DNA of 60,052 nt from Clostridium sp. 28_17 (GTDB lineage: Bacteria > Bacillota > Clostridia > TANB77 > CAG-508). Positions 45,342-53,757 of this stretch are shown one piece after another; the stretch's first letter is position 1; the number at the start of each line of letters is the position of its first letter. The stretch lies in the NCBI GenBank assembly GCA_001916065.1, contig MNRS01000015.1, positions 1 to 60,052 of the forward strand. The letters are read 5' to 3'. The notes under the pieces were generated by a model that ran no database searches, was not told where the DNA came from, and was given only the letters and a program-made list of their open reading frames with translations. Position numbers and translations under genes: made by a program.

Positions 45342-46166
45342 ATGTTAAAAAGTGCAATATATTGTAATGTTTTTATATTGTTAATAATGTCAATATTTTT
45401 TTTAACAAGAATTTTTATGAAGAATAGTGATTTAAAGAAATTAAGAAAACTCATAATTATATATATAATATTTAATTTCATTAGTTTTTATTTATGTGGT
45501 AGTGAAATAGTAGATATAGGTTGGGACTTTATATTTTTATTTCCAATTTCTATAATATCATTCATCATTCATATAGTAAGTATTTGTTGTATAAATAGAA
45601 AAATAAAAAAATCAAATAATACTGATTATAATATTTTAAGTATCAAAAAATATATCATTTTAGGTATAATTCCTGTTATTGTTTTTATAATTCCTTATGT
45701 GTATGAATTATATGTAATAAATAACTGTAATTATTTATTAAAATACAACTATCAAAATGGAATTATACAATCTGATGATACCTATATTGCTATTATAAAT
45801 AATAAACCTGTAACAATAACTTTACAGAAAAATTTATTTAATAGAAAAGGATTTTCTGCTAAAAAATTAAATTATAATATTATATATACTAATGGTGTTG
45901 AAATATCAACAAGAGATTCAAGCTATAATAAAATAATTGTAGAGAACGAAGATATAAAAAAAATAGCATTAGATGCAAAAGAAAGATGTCCTTCTGCCAG
46001 AGGAGCTTTCATAGACTACTTTTCAGAAGGAAATTATGCTATTATTGTACTTATGTTAGAAGAAACTTATGGCAGCCAATTAGGAGAATACTTTTATTAT
46101 GATAATACGTATATTCAAAGTATAAATACTCATGGCAGTTTAGAATCTATAACTTATTATAAATAA
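45342..46166 (+). CDS. Hypothetical membrane protein with external C-terminal domain
   Basis: 274 residues. Four hydrophobic segments in the first half (about 4-23, 37-54, 61-82 and 104-124) followed by about 145 polar residues with Tyr/Asn-rich strands and no further span. GAGAGAAAAG lies before the ATG. Two Cys (CC at about 83) sit in the first cytosolic or external loop. No family recognised. It is bracketed by the ATGGAGC repeat upstream and mobile-element remnants downstream, so it may be accessory. Confidence 0.65.
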   Translation: MLKSAIYCNVFILLIMSIFFLTRIFMKNSDLKKLRKLIIIYIIFNFISFYLCGSEIVDIGWDFIFLFPISIISFIIHIVSICCINRKIKKSNNTDYNILSIKKYIILGIIPVIVFIIPYVYELYVINNCNYLLKYNYQNGIIQSDDTYIAIINNKPVTITLQKNLFNRKGFSAKKLNYNIIYTNGVEISTRDSSYNKIIVENEDIKKIALDAKERCPSARGAFIDYFSEGNYAIIVLMLEETYGSQLGEYFYYDNTYIQSINTHGSLESITYYK

Positions 46167-46221
46167 TTGTATCAAAGATTAAAAAATTTCAGATTTAATT
46201 TGCATCTGGTGATTAATGTAA

Positions 46222-46254
46222 AAAGGCAATGAAAACTAATCATTGTCTTTTTTT
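46222..46254 (+). terminator. Terminator at the left edge of the mobile region
   Basis: AAGGCAATGA and TCATTGTCTT around AAACTAA, then TTTTT. It resembles the terminator at 54188 downstream of the HIT gene (both have ACAATG/CATTGTC arms). Confidence 0.75.
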
Positions 46255-46270
46255 GAGTATTAATTTTACT

Positions 46271-46324
46271 TTTAAGGGTATGGGAATTCACATAGTAGAA
46301 TTTATGCGAGAGTATAAATTCAGT
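46271..46324. repeat. Left copy of a 54-base element also found beside the MobC-like gene
   Basis: Shares TTTAAGGGTATGGGAATT, CATA, TAGAATTT and AAATTCAGT with 54595-54648. It contains hairpin GAATTTAT/ATAAATTC (46298-46305/46314-46321); the other copy has GAATTTGT/ACAAATTC, a compensated pair. In the intact copy it is the leader of the MobC-like gene; here that gene is missing. Confidence 0.75.
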
Positions 46325-46495
46325 TTAAACTATCAAAAAATCTTTTCCGGAATGACCTGCATCATTATAGATATCAACGATATCATAATCATTTTTCTCA
46401 CAATATTCTTTTATCATTCTAAGTTGCAAATCAATAGAATAACCATTATCTCTTTGATCATCAGTAGATACTCTTACATAAACTCCACATCTCAA
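46325..46495 (-). pseudogene. N-terminal fragment of a large serine recombinase
   Basis: Starts TTG after AAGGAAAGGAGG and encodes 56 residues: RCGVYVRVSTDDQRDNGYSI, then LQLRMIKEYCEKNDYDIVDIYNDAGHSGKD, then stops at the 54-base element. This is the first third of a resolvase domain with the catalytic Ser intact (RVST). The remaining 500 or so residues are absent. It is the relic of a second integrative element. Confidence 0.85.
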
Positions 46496-46700
46496 AAGTT
46501 TCCTCCTTTCCTTAAATTTTAAGAAATATTAAAATATCTCTCATATGTTTCCTCACTCAAACGCAAAAAAGCATACCTAAATTTGAAAAAAATTAAATTT
46601 TCTTCATTAATTTCCTAATTTAAAGTGAGTTTTACGAAGTCTAATTATAAATATTTCTCTAATTTTTTCCTAACTTAAATGCCAAAAGTATAGTTAAAAA

Positions 46701-46979
46701 TTAAAGATTTCTTAAAAAAGTTTCAATTTCTTTCAAATTATACTTTTCTTTAAACTCTTTAATGTAGAATTGTTTATTACTAATCTCATTTATTTTATAT
46801 TCAAGTATAGTAAGAGTAGCAGGATATGTAATTAAATATTCAGTAGGTTCTATAAACTGTAAATTAGTATTTTGAAGAACTTTAACTTTTCCTTTTTTAG
46901 TTTTATAGGTATAGTTTTTAATTAGTTCTAATAGTTTAGGATTAGGTTTCAGTTCTTGGGTAGTTTTAAATTCAAGCAT
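46701..46979 (-). CDS. Hypothetical protein of mobilizable elements, paralog of the gene at 56996
   Basis: 92 residues from the ATG at 46979, which follows AAGGAGG by 9 bases; earlier in-frame ATGs lack a ribosome site. The middle VKVLQNTNLQFIEPTEYLI aligns with LRIVEHTNLAYVEPHKVII in the 56996 protein, and both continue with a Y...QFYI or HFYI segment, so they are distant homologs at the two ends of the mobile region. Small beta-rich protein; no function recognised. Confidence 0.6.
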   Translation of the reverse strand: MLEFKTTQELKPNPKLLELIKNYTYKTKKGKVKVLQNTNLQFIEPTEYLITYPATLTILEYKINEISNKQFYIKEFKEKYNLKEIETFLRNL

Positions 46980-47063
46980 AAAAAATGTCCTCCTTCCTAG
47001 AAAGAGAACATTATTTTTATATTTTGTATAACAAGCCTTCAAGCCTGACTACGGACAAAATAA

Positions 47064-47094
47064 AAACTTACGAACTTTAATTAGTCCGTAAGTT
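47064..47094. terminator. Hairpin before a partial ATGGAGC repeat
   Basis: Arms AACTTACG and CGTAAGTT around ACTTTAATTAGTC. It precedes the repeat copy at 47103, as other terminators precede other copies. Confidence 0.55.
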
Positions 47095-47102
47095 GATTTC
47101 AA

Positions 47103-47162
47103 ATGGAGCCATTACGAAACAGGTATGCGAAAAAAGTGTATCTGAATTGTAATGCTCTTTTT
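47103..47162 (+). repeat. ATGGAGC repeat, divergent copy
   Basis: ATGGAGCCATTAC at the start and GTAATGCTC at the end form the outer stem (GAGC, ATTAC with GTAAT, GCTC). The inner part differs from the full copies. Confidence 0.55.
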
Positions 47163-47252
47163 ATATAATTCGATTTATTGATTTTAATTTAACATAAAAA
47201 TAATATTTTTGCAAGTTTAGTTTCACATTTTTTATAATAGCTAAATTAAAAC

Positions 47253-47287
47253 GCCAACGACATCCTTTGATAATGAATGTCGTTGGC
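47253..47287 (-). terminator. Terminator of the GC-richer small gene at 47299
   Basis: Perfect arms GCCAACGACAT and ATGTCGTTGGC around 13 bases; on the minus strand it is followed by GTTTTAATTT. Confidence 0.78.
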
Positions 47288-47298
47288 ATCTTGGTTAG

Positions 47299-47532
47299 TT
47301 ATACAGGAACTGGATCCTTGGTGGATTCCCATTGACCTTCAGAATTCAGGTATAAGTACTGCGGTGCAGTTTCCTTACAGAATTCTGCAATCTCGCTAGG
47401 TACACACTTCATCAATTCTTCGGGGCACGGAACAATATCCGTAAAATTTTCTCTGAACACTCCATTCTGGTCATCGATTAAAGTTGCAAGCCGAACCTCA
47501 CCGTTTTTTTCAAAAACTATAACCTTTGCCAT
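47299..47532 (-). CDS. Small hypothetical protein of foreign base composition
   Basis: 77 residues: MAKVIVFEKNGEVRLATLID at the start and an acidic C-terminal half with two Cys (IVPCPEEL, AEFCKET). G+C is about 45%, far above the 27% of its surroundings, and codons such as CCG, CGG and GCA are used freely, so it was acquired from a different genome. GGAGGAAACAAT precedes the ATG. A strong terminator follows. Function unknown. Confidence 0.75.
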   Translation of the reverse strand: MAKVIVFEKNGEVRLATLIDDQNGVFRENFTDIVPCPEELMKCVPSEIAEFCKETAPQYLYLNSEGQWESTKDPVPV

Positions 47533-47664
47533 ATTGTTTCCTCCTAAAATTATCTGGAGGTTTACACAGCCCCTCCAGAAAAATAATAAATTTTTTCTTG
47601 ACTTTGCTGTGTAAAGTACAATAGATTAAGTATATTATAGCATATTTTTCTTTTAAAAGCAAAT

Positions 47665-47970
47665 TTAACATAATATAGATATACTATTAAATAAATATAA
47701 TGCGATTTGATTTTGTTCTTCTTTTGCCATTTCCATAATTTTAGCCATTGCAAACATTATAAAATGATATTTTGCAAAGTTTATTAAAGTAGTTCTATAT
47801 TCTTCATCAATTTCTTTTAGCATACTATAAAAATACTTATACATCTCAGGTTTATCATATTTTAGATTAGTACAACTACTATCACTCATACATATTGCAA
47901 GCCTTAATTTATTTGTTAAGTCCATATCATTTATCAAATCTATTAAATATTTTACTTTTTCATTTTCCAT
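47665..47970 (-). CDS. Hypothetical helical protein downstream of the relaxase
   Basis: 101 residues, all-helical in appearance, with Cys-rich patch CMSDSSCTNL and hydrophobic C-terminal helices (FIMFAMAKIMEM, IALYLFNSI). TGGAGG precedes the ATG and it begins 18 bases after the relaxase stop, so it is in the same operon. No family recognised. A shorter frame at 47562-47753 overlaps it out of phase and is not supported. Confidence 0.65.
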   Translation of the reverse strand: MENEKVKYLIDLINDMDLTNKLRLAICMSDSSCTNLKYDKPEMYKYFYSMLKEIDEEYRTTLINFAKYHFIMFAMAKIMEMAKEEQNQIALYLFNSISILC

Positions 47971-47988
47971 ATTTGATTTTCCTCCATA

Positions 47989-49374
47989 TTAAAATCTTGT
48001 ATCATTTTTCTTTTTATCTTTTAAATTAGCTATTTCATCTAATGTTTTTATTTTCCTTTTAATATTATTTGCTATCTCGTTATCGTTGTCATCCAAAATG
48101 CCATTTTTATATAAATCATCACTAACATATTTATAATGTTCATTCTTCTCAAATCCAATTTTATTTTGAAATTGTTTCATTAGACTACACCAAAATCCTT
48201 TGAATTTCTGTAGTTCTTGTTTTATCTTTTCTTTTTCAACTTGTAATTTGCTAATAATTTTGTCTTTAGTAGAAAGTTCCTTTTTCAGACTTCCAATTTC
48301 ATTATTTTTTAATTCTATTTCATATTTAAGTGAACGATTTTCCTTTTCTATTTCATAAGCAGAATGTTCAAATTCATTAATCGCCATATTTAAGTCATTT
48401 ACACTTCTAACAGTTTTAGTAATATCTTTTACATCTTTTGTATAATTTTTGATTTTCTGGACATCTTCACTTGAAATAACCATATTATTTTTGTTCAGTT
48501 TAGTAGGTTTCAAACTGCCTAGAATCTTGTCTATATCTTTACTGGTATTATCAAGTGCTTTAGTTTGAGTATTTGCTTTTTCGAGTTTTTGTCCTTTTTT
48601 AGCTAGTTGTTTCTTAATTTCTCTATAATTGCTCATATCTCTAACATTTATATCTTGATTTCTGCCTTTCTGCTTTTCTTTTAATCGTGTATTAACTTCA
48701 TAAAACTTGTTATATGACTTAATACAAGCATTTCTCATTTTATCTTGTATTTCAGTTAGTGAAGTTTTTGTAAATATCTTACTTTTTCCAACTTGCTTTT
48801 TCATTACTCTAGTACAATTTTCTATTATTGGAACACCAACAATATGCATATGTGGAGAGGTTTCATCAAAATGAATTGTTGCATTTGCTATTTTAAAAGT
48901 TGGTACAACTTTAATTAAATCTTTGACTTGCTCATTATATACATCAATCATTTTTAGTCTGTATTCGTTGTCTTTATCATTCCAAAAATCCATATCTCCA
49001 AGTTCTATTATAATTTCACAAGCTATATCATTCTGTGAATCACATACTTTTTTGAAGTAATCTTCAATTTTTCTATCTTCACGAGTTTGCTTTTGGTTAT
49101 ATTCTAATCTTGCTTTTTCAAATTCATCTAAATATACTTGCTTAACATCATTTACAATATCATTTGTTCCATAAATCGTTCTAATTAACTCTCTTTGATT
49201 ATCATAATCTCTTAAGTTGTGTTTATTTACATCAGACAGGTCTTTTGCATTTTGAATTGCATTATTTGATAGAGAAGTAGTACCAGATAGATTTTCTTTT
49301 GTAACTTTCTTTGATAATTTGATTTTGTTTTTGTCGCTATCTAAGTAAAAAGAATATGCTAATTCTTGCTCCAT
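47989..49374 (-). CDS. MOBV-family relaxase (Mob/Pre, TnpZ-like)
   Basis: 461 residues. Plasmid mobilisation relaxase: the metal-binding motif ATIHFDETSPHMHIVGVPI (about 165-183) is the HxDExxPHxH signature of Mob_Pre enzymes. The N-terminus (NNAIQNAKDLSDVNKHNLRDYDNQ) replaces the usual HNxR motif in modified form. The C-terminal half is a long coiled coil (about 320-395) typical of the family. It nicks DNA at oriT for transfer by another element conjugation machinery. An inverted repeat 30-60 bases before the start is a candidate oriT. Confidence 0.88.
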   Translation of the reverse strand: MEQELAYSFYLDSDKNKIKLSKKVTKENLSGTTSLSNNAIQNAKDLSDVNKHNLRDYDNQRELIRTIYGTNDIVNDVKQVYLDEFEKARLEYNQKQTREDRKIEDYFKKVCDSQNDIACEIIIELGDMDFWNDKDNEYRLKMIDVYNEQVKDLIKVVPTFKIANATIHFDETSPHMHIVGVPIIENCTRVMKKQVGKSKIFTKTSLTEIQDKMRNACIKSYNKFYEVNTRLKEKQKGRNQDINVRDMSNYREIKKQLAKKGQKLEKANTQTKALDNTSKDIDKILGSLKPTKLNKNNMVISSEDVQKIKNYTKDVKDITKTVRSVNDLNMAINEFEHSAYEIEKENRSLKYEIELKNNEIGSLKKELSTKDKIISKLQVEKEKIKQELQKFKGFWCSLMKQFQNKIGFEKNEHYKYVSDDLYKNGILDDNDNEIANNIKRKIKTLDEIANLKDKKKNDTRF

Positions 49375-49407
49375 AAAAGCACCTCCTTTGAAATTTCTTC
49401 GAAGCAG

Positions 49408-49445
49408 AGGACTTTGGCTTTGCCATAAGTCCTAACCCAGTAGGA
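49408..49445. other. Candidate oriT inverted repeats upstream of the relaxase
   Basis: AGGACTTTGGC (49408-49418) with GCCATAAGTCCT (49422-49433), one bulge; overlapping it, TCCTA (49430-49434) with TAGGA (49441-49445). It lies 34 bases before the relaxase ATG on the side where MOBV elements keep oriT. The nick site is not identified. Confidence 0.4.
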
Positions 49446-49549
49446 TTAAGTTAAGTACACTTTATAAAAATTTGTATTTATAGACAGCTAAACAAATATA
49501 AAATTATAGTTCTAAAAGTAGTAAAATTGAATTTTAGGAGGATTTTATT

Positions 49550-49912
49550 ATGGTAGAGATAACTTATCACAAAGAAGGAGATTTTTTCATTCCTGACTTA
49601 TATTTAGAAAAAGAAGATTACGAAAATGATTATATTATTGGAAAATATGGACATTTAAGATTAGAATATTTAAAAAATCATAAAAAAGCTGAATATATAA
49701 TAATGTTTATGAATAAGACTTTACGAAAACATATTGTAGAAACTGATAAACAAGCTAAAAGAAAATTTGATATACTTATGAAACAAATGCTAGAAAAAAA
49801 TCCTATTAATGAAAACTTGAAAAATACTGACCATTTAAAATGGACTGGACTTATGAATAATTATAGATATTTAGCAGAAGAAATTATATTTAAAGAATTA
49901 ATATATTGCTGA
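49550..49912 (+). CDS. TnpV-like transposon protein
   Basis: 120 residues. Matches the TnpV type of Tn4451-like elements: an N-terminal YHKEGDFFIPDL strand, GKYGHLRLEYLKNHKKAEY, and the closing signature WTGLMNNYRYLAEEIIFKELIY. A second protein of the family is encoded at 54679 (shared LKxxKKA/SxY, NN-Y---AEEII-KELIY). Role unknown even in Tn4451. AGGAGG precedes the ATG. Confidence 0.82.
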   Translation: MVEITYHKEGDFFIPDLYLEKEDYENDYIIGKYGHLRLEYLKNHKKAEYIIMFMNKTLRKHIVETDKQAKRKFDILMKQMLEKNPINENLKNTDHLKWTGLMNNYRYLAEEIIFKELIYC

Positions 49913-49936
49913 TTTCAAAATTCATACAAGTAAAAT

Positions 49937-49965
49937 TTGCAATTTTATGTAAAATGATGTATAAT
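49937..49965 (+). promoter_or_regulatory. Promoter of the small gene at 50053
   Basis: TTGCAA (49937-49942), 17 bases, TATAAT (49960-49965). The leader includes the partly paired CCTA (49989-49992) and TAGG with ACTGCAC (50003-50018). Confidence 0.65.
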
Positions 49966-50052
49966 ATATATTATACAAGTGTAGTTTCCTATTTTTTCAT
50001 CTTAGGTAAGACTGCACATAGCAAAAAATATTTTTTATAGGAGGACAATAGT

Positions 50053-50304
50053 ATGTTTTATCCAGAAGATTTTAAGAATAGAGTAAAGAAAGCCTATCCC
50101 AATTGGGATGAATTGCATCGGCGACTTGATGAAGGTGATGTCTTTGTAGGGTGTTATCTCGATGACAGTTGCTCTACAGGAATCTCTTTTGAGACAATTT
50201 TGTCTGCAACTTCTCTTGAAGAACTGAAGAACAAAGCAAGAGTTGGGCAGGAAAAGGTTGCTATTTATAATGAGTGGTGTAGGCTTCGAAGAGAACAGAA
50301 CTAG
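50053..50304 (+). CDS. Small hypothetical protein of higher G+C
   Basis: 83 residues: MFYPEDFKNRVKKAYPNWDE, then HRRLDEGDVFVGCYLDDSCSTGIS and ATSLEELKNKARVGQEKVAIYNEWCRLRRE. G+C about 43%, well above neighbours. AGGAGGA precedes the ATG, a promoter lies upstream and a strong terminator downstream, so it is a complete transcription unit. Related in style, but not in sequence, to the 47299 gene. Function unknown. Confidence 0.75.
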   Translation: MFYPEDFKNRVKKAYPNWDELHRRLDEGDVFVGCYLDDSCSTGISFETILSATSLEELKNKARVGQEKVAIYNEWCRLRREQN

Positions 50305-50316
50305 TGGGTAAAATAG

Positions 50317-50345
50317 TGGCACACATGTAAAAATGTGTGCCATTG
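50317..50345. terminator. Bidirectional terminator between the small gene and the Nudix gene
   Basis: Perfect arms TGGCACACAT and ATGTGTGCCA around GTAAAA; T-rich on the right and A-rich on the left. Confidence 0.82.
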
Positions 50346-50346
50346 T

Positions 50347-50889
50347 CTATTTATTTTCAATATATTTTGTAATATATTCTTCTAATATAGCTTTATCGCG
50401 TTTAATAATAAATTTTGTTGAATATACACTGTCATATTTTGAAGCTACTAATTCATTAAAACATTTGCTTATTGATTTCAATGCTACTTGTGGAGATAGC
50501 CAGATTAATTCTCCGCCTTCATCAGTTTCTTTTTGCGTTAAATGAAGTTTTTTTGTATCATTTACTACTTTACTTATAAAAACATGTGAAGTTTGAATAA
50601 AATTCATTTTGGATTTTATTTCTTCTGTGTATCCCATATAAGTTATGATTTCTACATTACAACCAGTTTCTTCTAATACTTCTCTCTTAAAACATTCTTC
50701 TTTAGTTTCATTTTCTTCCATTCCTCCACCAGGCAACTTATATTCATTTTTATTTTTTTTATAAAATATAGCTATTTCATCATTATCATTAAGAACAATT
50801 CCTCTTGAAGCAACTCTAGTTAAAAGCCCTTCGTAGTTTATTATTTCTTCTCCAATTTCTTTATCTGTAATTCTTGCAATTAAATCCAT
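50347..50889 (-). CDS. Nudix hydrolase
   Basis: 180 residues. A perfect Nudix box, GGGMEENETKEECFKREVLEETGCN (about 56-80), with the catalytic REVLEE. The N-terminus includes SRGIVLNDNDEIAIFYKK, the start of the fold. Hydrolyses a nucleoside diphosphate linked to another group; the substrate is unknown. Converges on the small gene at 50053 through a shared terminator and diverges from the CBASS operon. Confidence 0.92.
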   Translation of the reverse strand: MDLIARITDKEIGEEIINYEGLLTRVASRGIVLNDNDEIAIFYKKNKNEYKLPGGGMEENETKEECFKREVLEETGCNVEIITYMGYTEEIKSKMNFIQTSHVFISKVVNDTKKLHLTQKETDEGGELIWLSPQVALKSISKCFNELVASKYDSVYSTKFIIKRDKAILEEYITKYIENK

Positions 50890-51341
50890 TAATTTCGCCT
50901 CTTTTCTAAAATTATATTAATTTTAGAAAATAATAACATAAGATTTAAGATATTACAACGAAAACAGCAAAATTTTGAGGTTATTATTTACTTTTATTTC
51001 CAAAAAGCAAAAAATAAGCCGACTAAATCGACTTATATATTGTGAAATGATATTCACTTTTTTGTTTTCTTTAAAGTCACTTGTTGTAATACTTTCAAGT
51101 GGTTCGACGGAAACGCATTATGGAGCCTTAACTATACACGTTTACGAAATTAAGACTATAAGATTTGATTAAATCTCTCTGATAAATCAATTATATCAAA
51201 GATTAAGATTATTACAATACTTTTGATAAAATATCCTATATCTATTTAAAAAAATGTCAAAATATGTTATTATTATAATAGTTTTGTATCATTAAGATTA
51301 TGATACTTTTTTTATTGGACATAAAATAAAGGAGGGATAAT
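50890..51341. other. Divergent intergenic region with partial ATGGAGC repeat and leader hairpin
   Basis: 451 bases between the Nudix gene and the CD-NTase operon. It holds a degenerate ATGGAGC copy at 51117-51160 (ATTATGGAGCCTTAACTATA, then TTTACGAAATTAAG), a -10 box TATAAT (51274-51279) with a weak -35, and the hairpin at 51286. Short frames in it lack ribosome sites. Confidence 0.55.
51286..51313 (+). terminator. Hairpin with T run at the start of the CBASS operon leader
   Basis: GTATCAT, TAAGATT, ATGATAC followed by TTTTTTT. It begins at the expected transcription start (TATAAT at 51274) and precedes the CD-NTase gene by 28 bases, so it can be an attenuator or a 5' stabilising hairpin. 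Confidence 0.6.
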
Positions 51342-52127
51342 ATGTCAGTAAATACTTATTTAAGTGACTCTGCTTCTAATTTAGTGCTTTCTACAAAAGA
51401 AAAAGAAAGCATCACTACTTCTATTAATACGTTAGAAATAAGATTGGAATCATATTTCGGTGCCAATATTGAAGAAAAATTTAAGTTTGGTTCTTATACA
51501 AGAGTAACTATTCTCCCAAGAAAAGTTGATGAAGAATCAGATGTTGACTATATGGTTGTATTTGATAATTCTAATAATTATACTCCACAAACTTTTTTAG
51601 ACAGGTTAAAAAGATTTGCAGAAACAAAATATTCTACATCCGAAATTTATCAATCATCACCAACTATAGTATTAGAATTGAATAATATAAAATTTGAATT
51701 AGTACCCGCTTACAAAAACTGGGGAACATATTATATACCAGATGGTAAAGGCGGATGGATGCCGACATATCCTAATGATTTTAATAATACACTTACTGAG
51801 ACAAATAATAATAATTCATATAAAATAAAGCCATTAGTTAGATTAATTAAACATTGGAATATAAATGTTAATTATCGCGATTTAACATCATATCGTATAG
51901 AGGAATGTATTGCAAATAATATGAAATATTCATATATTACTTGTACTAGCTATACAGATTATGCAAAAAAGGCTTTTAATGAATTAAAAAATTTAACATA
52001 TGATGCAAGTATCACTAATAGAATAAATCGCGCAATAGAAAGAATTGATAAAGCGTTAGAGTATGAAAATGATGGAATGCCTTATTCTGCTTTATCTGAA
52101 ATAAAAAAAGTATTTCCAGAGGTATAA
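51342..52127 (+). CDS. CD-NTase (SMODS cGAS/DncV-like nucleotidyltransferase), CBASS
   Basis: 261 residues. Polymerase-beta-like active site: FGSYTRVTI (about 49-57), ESDVDYMVVF (about 65-74, the two metal-binding Asp) and IKFELVPAY (about 116-124, third acidic residue Glu). The C-terminal helical part (PLVRLIKHWN and onwards) fits the SMODS group. These enzymes make a cyclic oligonucleotide when phage infection is sensed and activate a killer effector. The next gene, 2 bases away, is a membrane effector. No Cap2 or Cap3 genes, so type I. AAAGGAGGG precedes the ATG. Confidence 0.88.
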   Translation: MSVNTYLSDSASNLVLSTKEKESITTSINTLEIRLESYFGANIEEKFKFGSYTRVTILPRKVDEESDVDYMVVFDNSNNYTPQTFLDRLKRFAETKYSTSEIYQSSPTIVLELNNIKFELVPAYKNWGTYYIPDGKGGWMPTYPNDFNNTLTETNNNNSYKIKPLVRLIKHWNINVNYRDLTSYRIEECIANNMKYSYITCTSYTDYAKKAFNELKNLTYDASITNRINRAIERIDKALEYENDGMPYSALSEIKKVFPEV

Positions 52128-52129
52128 GT

Positions 52130-52867
52130 ATGGATGAATATATTAATGATGTTGATAAAGATTTTAGATTATGTATTAAGTTAGAAAAACTATTAAGTAT
52201 ATTTTATTATGTTAGTGTTGTCATATCTTTAATTCTAAGTATTAAATTTAATAATATATTATGTGTTACTCTAATTGTACTACACATTTTATATATAATA
52301 GGAGATACCATAAATGATATGATTTTCAAAAATTTTGCGGAGAATGAAAGAAGAAAAACTTTATTATCTAATGCATATGGAAGTGAACTTACTGACAAAA
52401 AAACAGTAGGATATTATAACAATAACGAGAAGAATTCAATAAAAAAATTAGGAGTAAATGTATTTGAAAGTACATTCTTTACTAAAAGTAATACGAATAT
52501 AATGATTAAACAAAATACTATTAAAATAATTATTGATGTTATAATATGGTTGGTAATAATTTTAATAATGAAAGATAAAAATATTGTTTTATGCATTACT
52601 CAGAGTATATTTTCATCAGAAATATTAATTAGTTATTTTAAATTGTTATATTTTAACAATAAAGTTAATGGGATATATAATAACCTATTTACACTTTTTG
52701 TTACTAACAAGTATTCTAATAAGAACGAGTCACAGTTATTAAAATATGCTTTTGAATATGAATGTTTAAAAAGTTTTGCCCATATGTTATTATCTTCAAG
52801 TAACTTTAATAAAAATAATACAAAATGGACAGCAGATTGGGAAACTATTAAAAAGAAAATTAAATAA
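52130..52867 (+). CDS. S-4TM-like pore-forming CBASS effector
   Basis: 245 residues. Two pairs of membrane helices: about 23-68 and about 133-177. Between them is a cytosolic segment with FAENERRKTLLSNAYGSELTD, typical of the S-4TM effector family associated with SMODS nucleotidyltransferases. Starts 2 bases after the CD-NTase stop, so translation is coupled. In the known model, cyclic nucleotide binding opens or assembles the protein in the membrane and kills the infected cell. Family assignment is by length, topology and this motif. Confidence 0.78.
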   Translation: MDEYINDVDKDFRLCIKLEKLLSIFYYVSVVISLILSIKFNNILCVTLIVLHILYIIGDTINDMIFKNFAENERRKTLLSNAYGSELTDKKTVGYYNNNEKNSIKKLGVNVFESTFFTKSNTNIMIKQNTIKIIIDVIIWLVIILIMKDKNIVLCITQSIFSSEILISYFKLLYFNNKVNGIYNNLFTLFVTNKYSNKNESQLLKYAFEYECLKSFAHMLLSSSNFNKNNTKWTADWETIKKKIK

Positions 52868-52881
52868 AGGAGAAAAATAAT

Positions 52882-53742
52882 ATGAAACAAGAATTAGTAA
52901 GAATAAACTCTATGGATGAAATAGAACAACCAGGGATTTTATATATACCTGATAAAACAACTGATAAGATAGTAATTCATGTACATGGATTAAATGGTAA
53001 TTTTTATGAAAACAGATTTTTAGATACATTAGCAAAATCGTATACAGATAAAGGATATGCATTTTTAACATTTAATAATCGTGGTAAAGATTTTATTGCA
53101 GAATTACTTAAAGGTGATGGTTTTACTGTTATAGGTGGAAGTCTAGAAAGATTTAAAGACTGCATATTAGATATTGAAGGTGTAGTAAGTTGGGTTAAAC
53201 AAAAAGGTTATAAAGAAATAACTCTTGAAGGACATAGTTATGGATGTAATAAAGTACTATACTATTACAATAAAAAGAAAGAAGATTGTATAAATAAAAT
53301 AGTTTTATTAGCGCCATGTGATATTCCTTCAGAAGGAAAAAAGTTTTTAAGTGAAGAAGAATATAATAAGGCAAAAGTAGAATCAACAAGATTAGTAAAC
53401 GAAGGTAAAGAAAATGAATTAATAGATTTTTCTGTTATGGCTAATGGAAAAATTGCAGCAGGAACATATTATAATGATTTTTTACCAGGTGGAGAAAATG
53501 ATTTTATTAGATACACAGAAGATATAAATGATATGAATGAAGTTCTTAATAGTATAGATATACCTGTATTAGTTGTGTTTGGAGATGCAGATGAATGTGT
53601 TCTAACTCAACCTATAGATAAAGTTAAAGTATATTTAAACAATAATATTAAAAATTGTAATATTAAAATTATAAATGGAGCTGATCATTCTTATTGCAAC
53701 AAGTATGAAGAATTAGGAATTATAATAAGTAAAAATTTTTAA
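52882..53742 (+). CDS. Alpha/beta hydrolase in the CBASS operon
   Basis: 286 residues. Oxyanion loop HVHGLNGNFYENRF (about 33-46), nucleophile elbow LEGHSYGCNKVL (about 116-127, Ser), acid in VFGDADECV (about 233) and His in NGADHSYCN (about 270). The type resembles the DUF1749-like hydrolases. Cytosolic, no signal. Follows the effector by 14 bases with AAAGGAG. Its role in defence, if any, is unknown; it could be cargo carried along. Confidence 0.85.
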   Translation: MKQELVRINSMDEIEQPGILYIPDKTTDKIVIHVHGLNGNFYENRFLDTLAKSYTDKGYAFLTFNNRGKDFIAELLKGDGFTVIGGSLERFKDCILDIEGVVSWVKQKGYKEITLEGHSYGCNKVLYYYNKKKEDCINKIVLLAPCDIPSEGKKFLSEEEYNKAKVESTRLVNEGKENELIDFSVMANGKIAAGTYYNDFLPGGENDFIRYTEDINDMNEVLNSIDIPVLVVFGDADECVLTQPIDKVKVYLNNNIKNCNIKIINGADHSYCNKYEELGIIISKNF

Positions 53743-53757
53743 AGGAGAAATATAGTG

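Noticed and set aside
46229..46522. 97-residue plus-strand frame
   Set aside because: It is the antisense of the recombinase relic and a terminator, and has no ribosome site.
50975..51172. 65-residue frame in the intergenic region before the CBASS operon
   Set aside because: No ribosome site; it crosses a degenerate repeat copy and ends in it.
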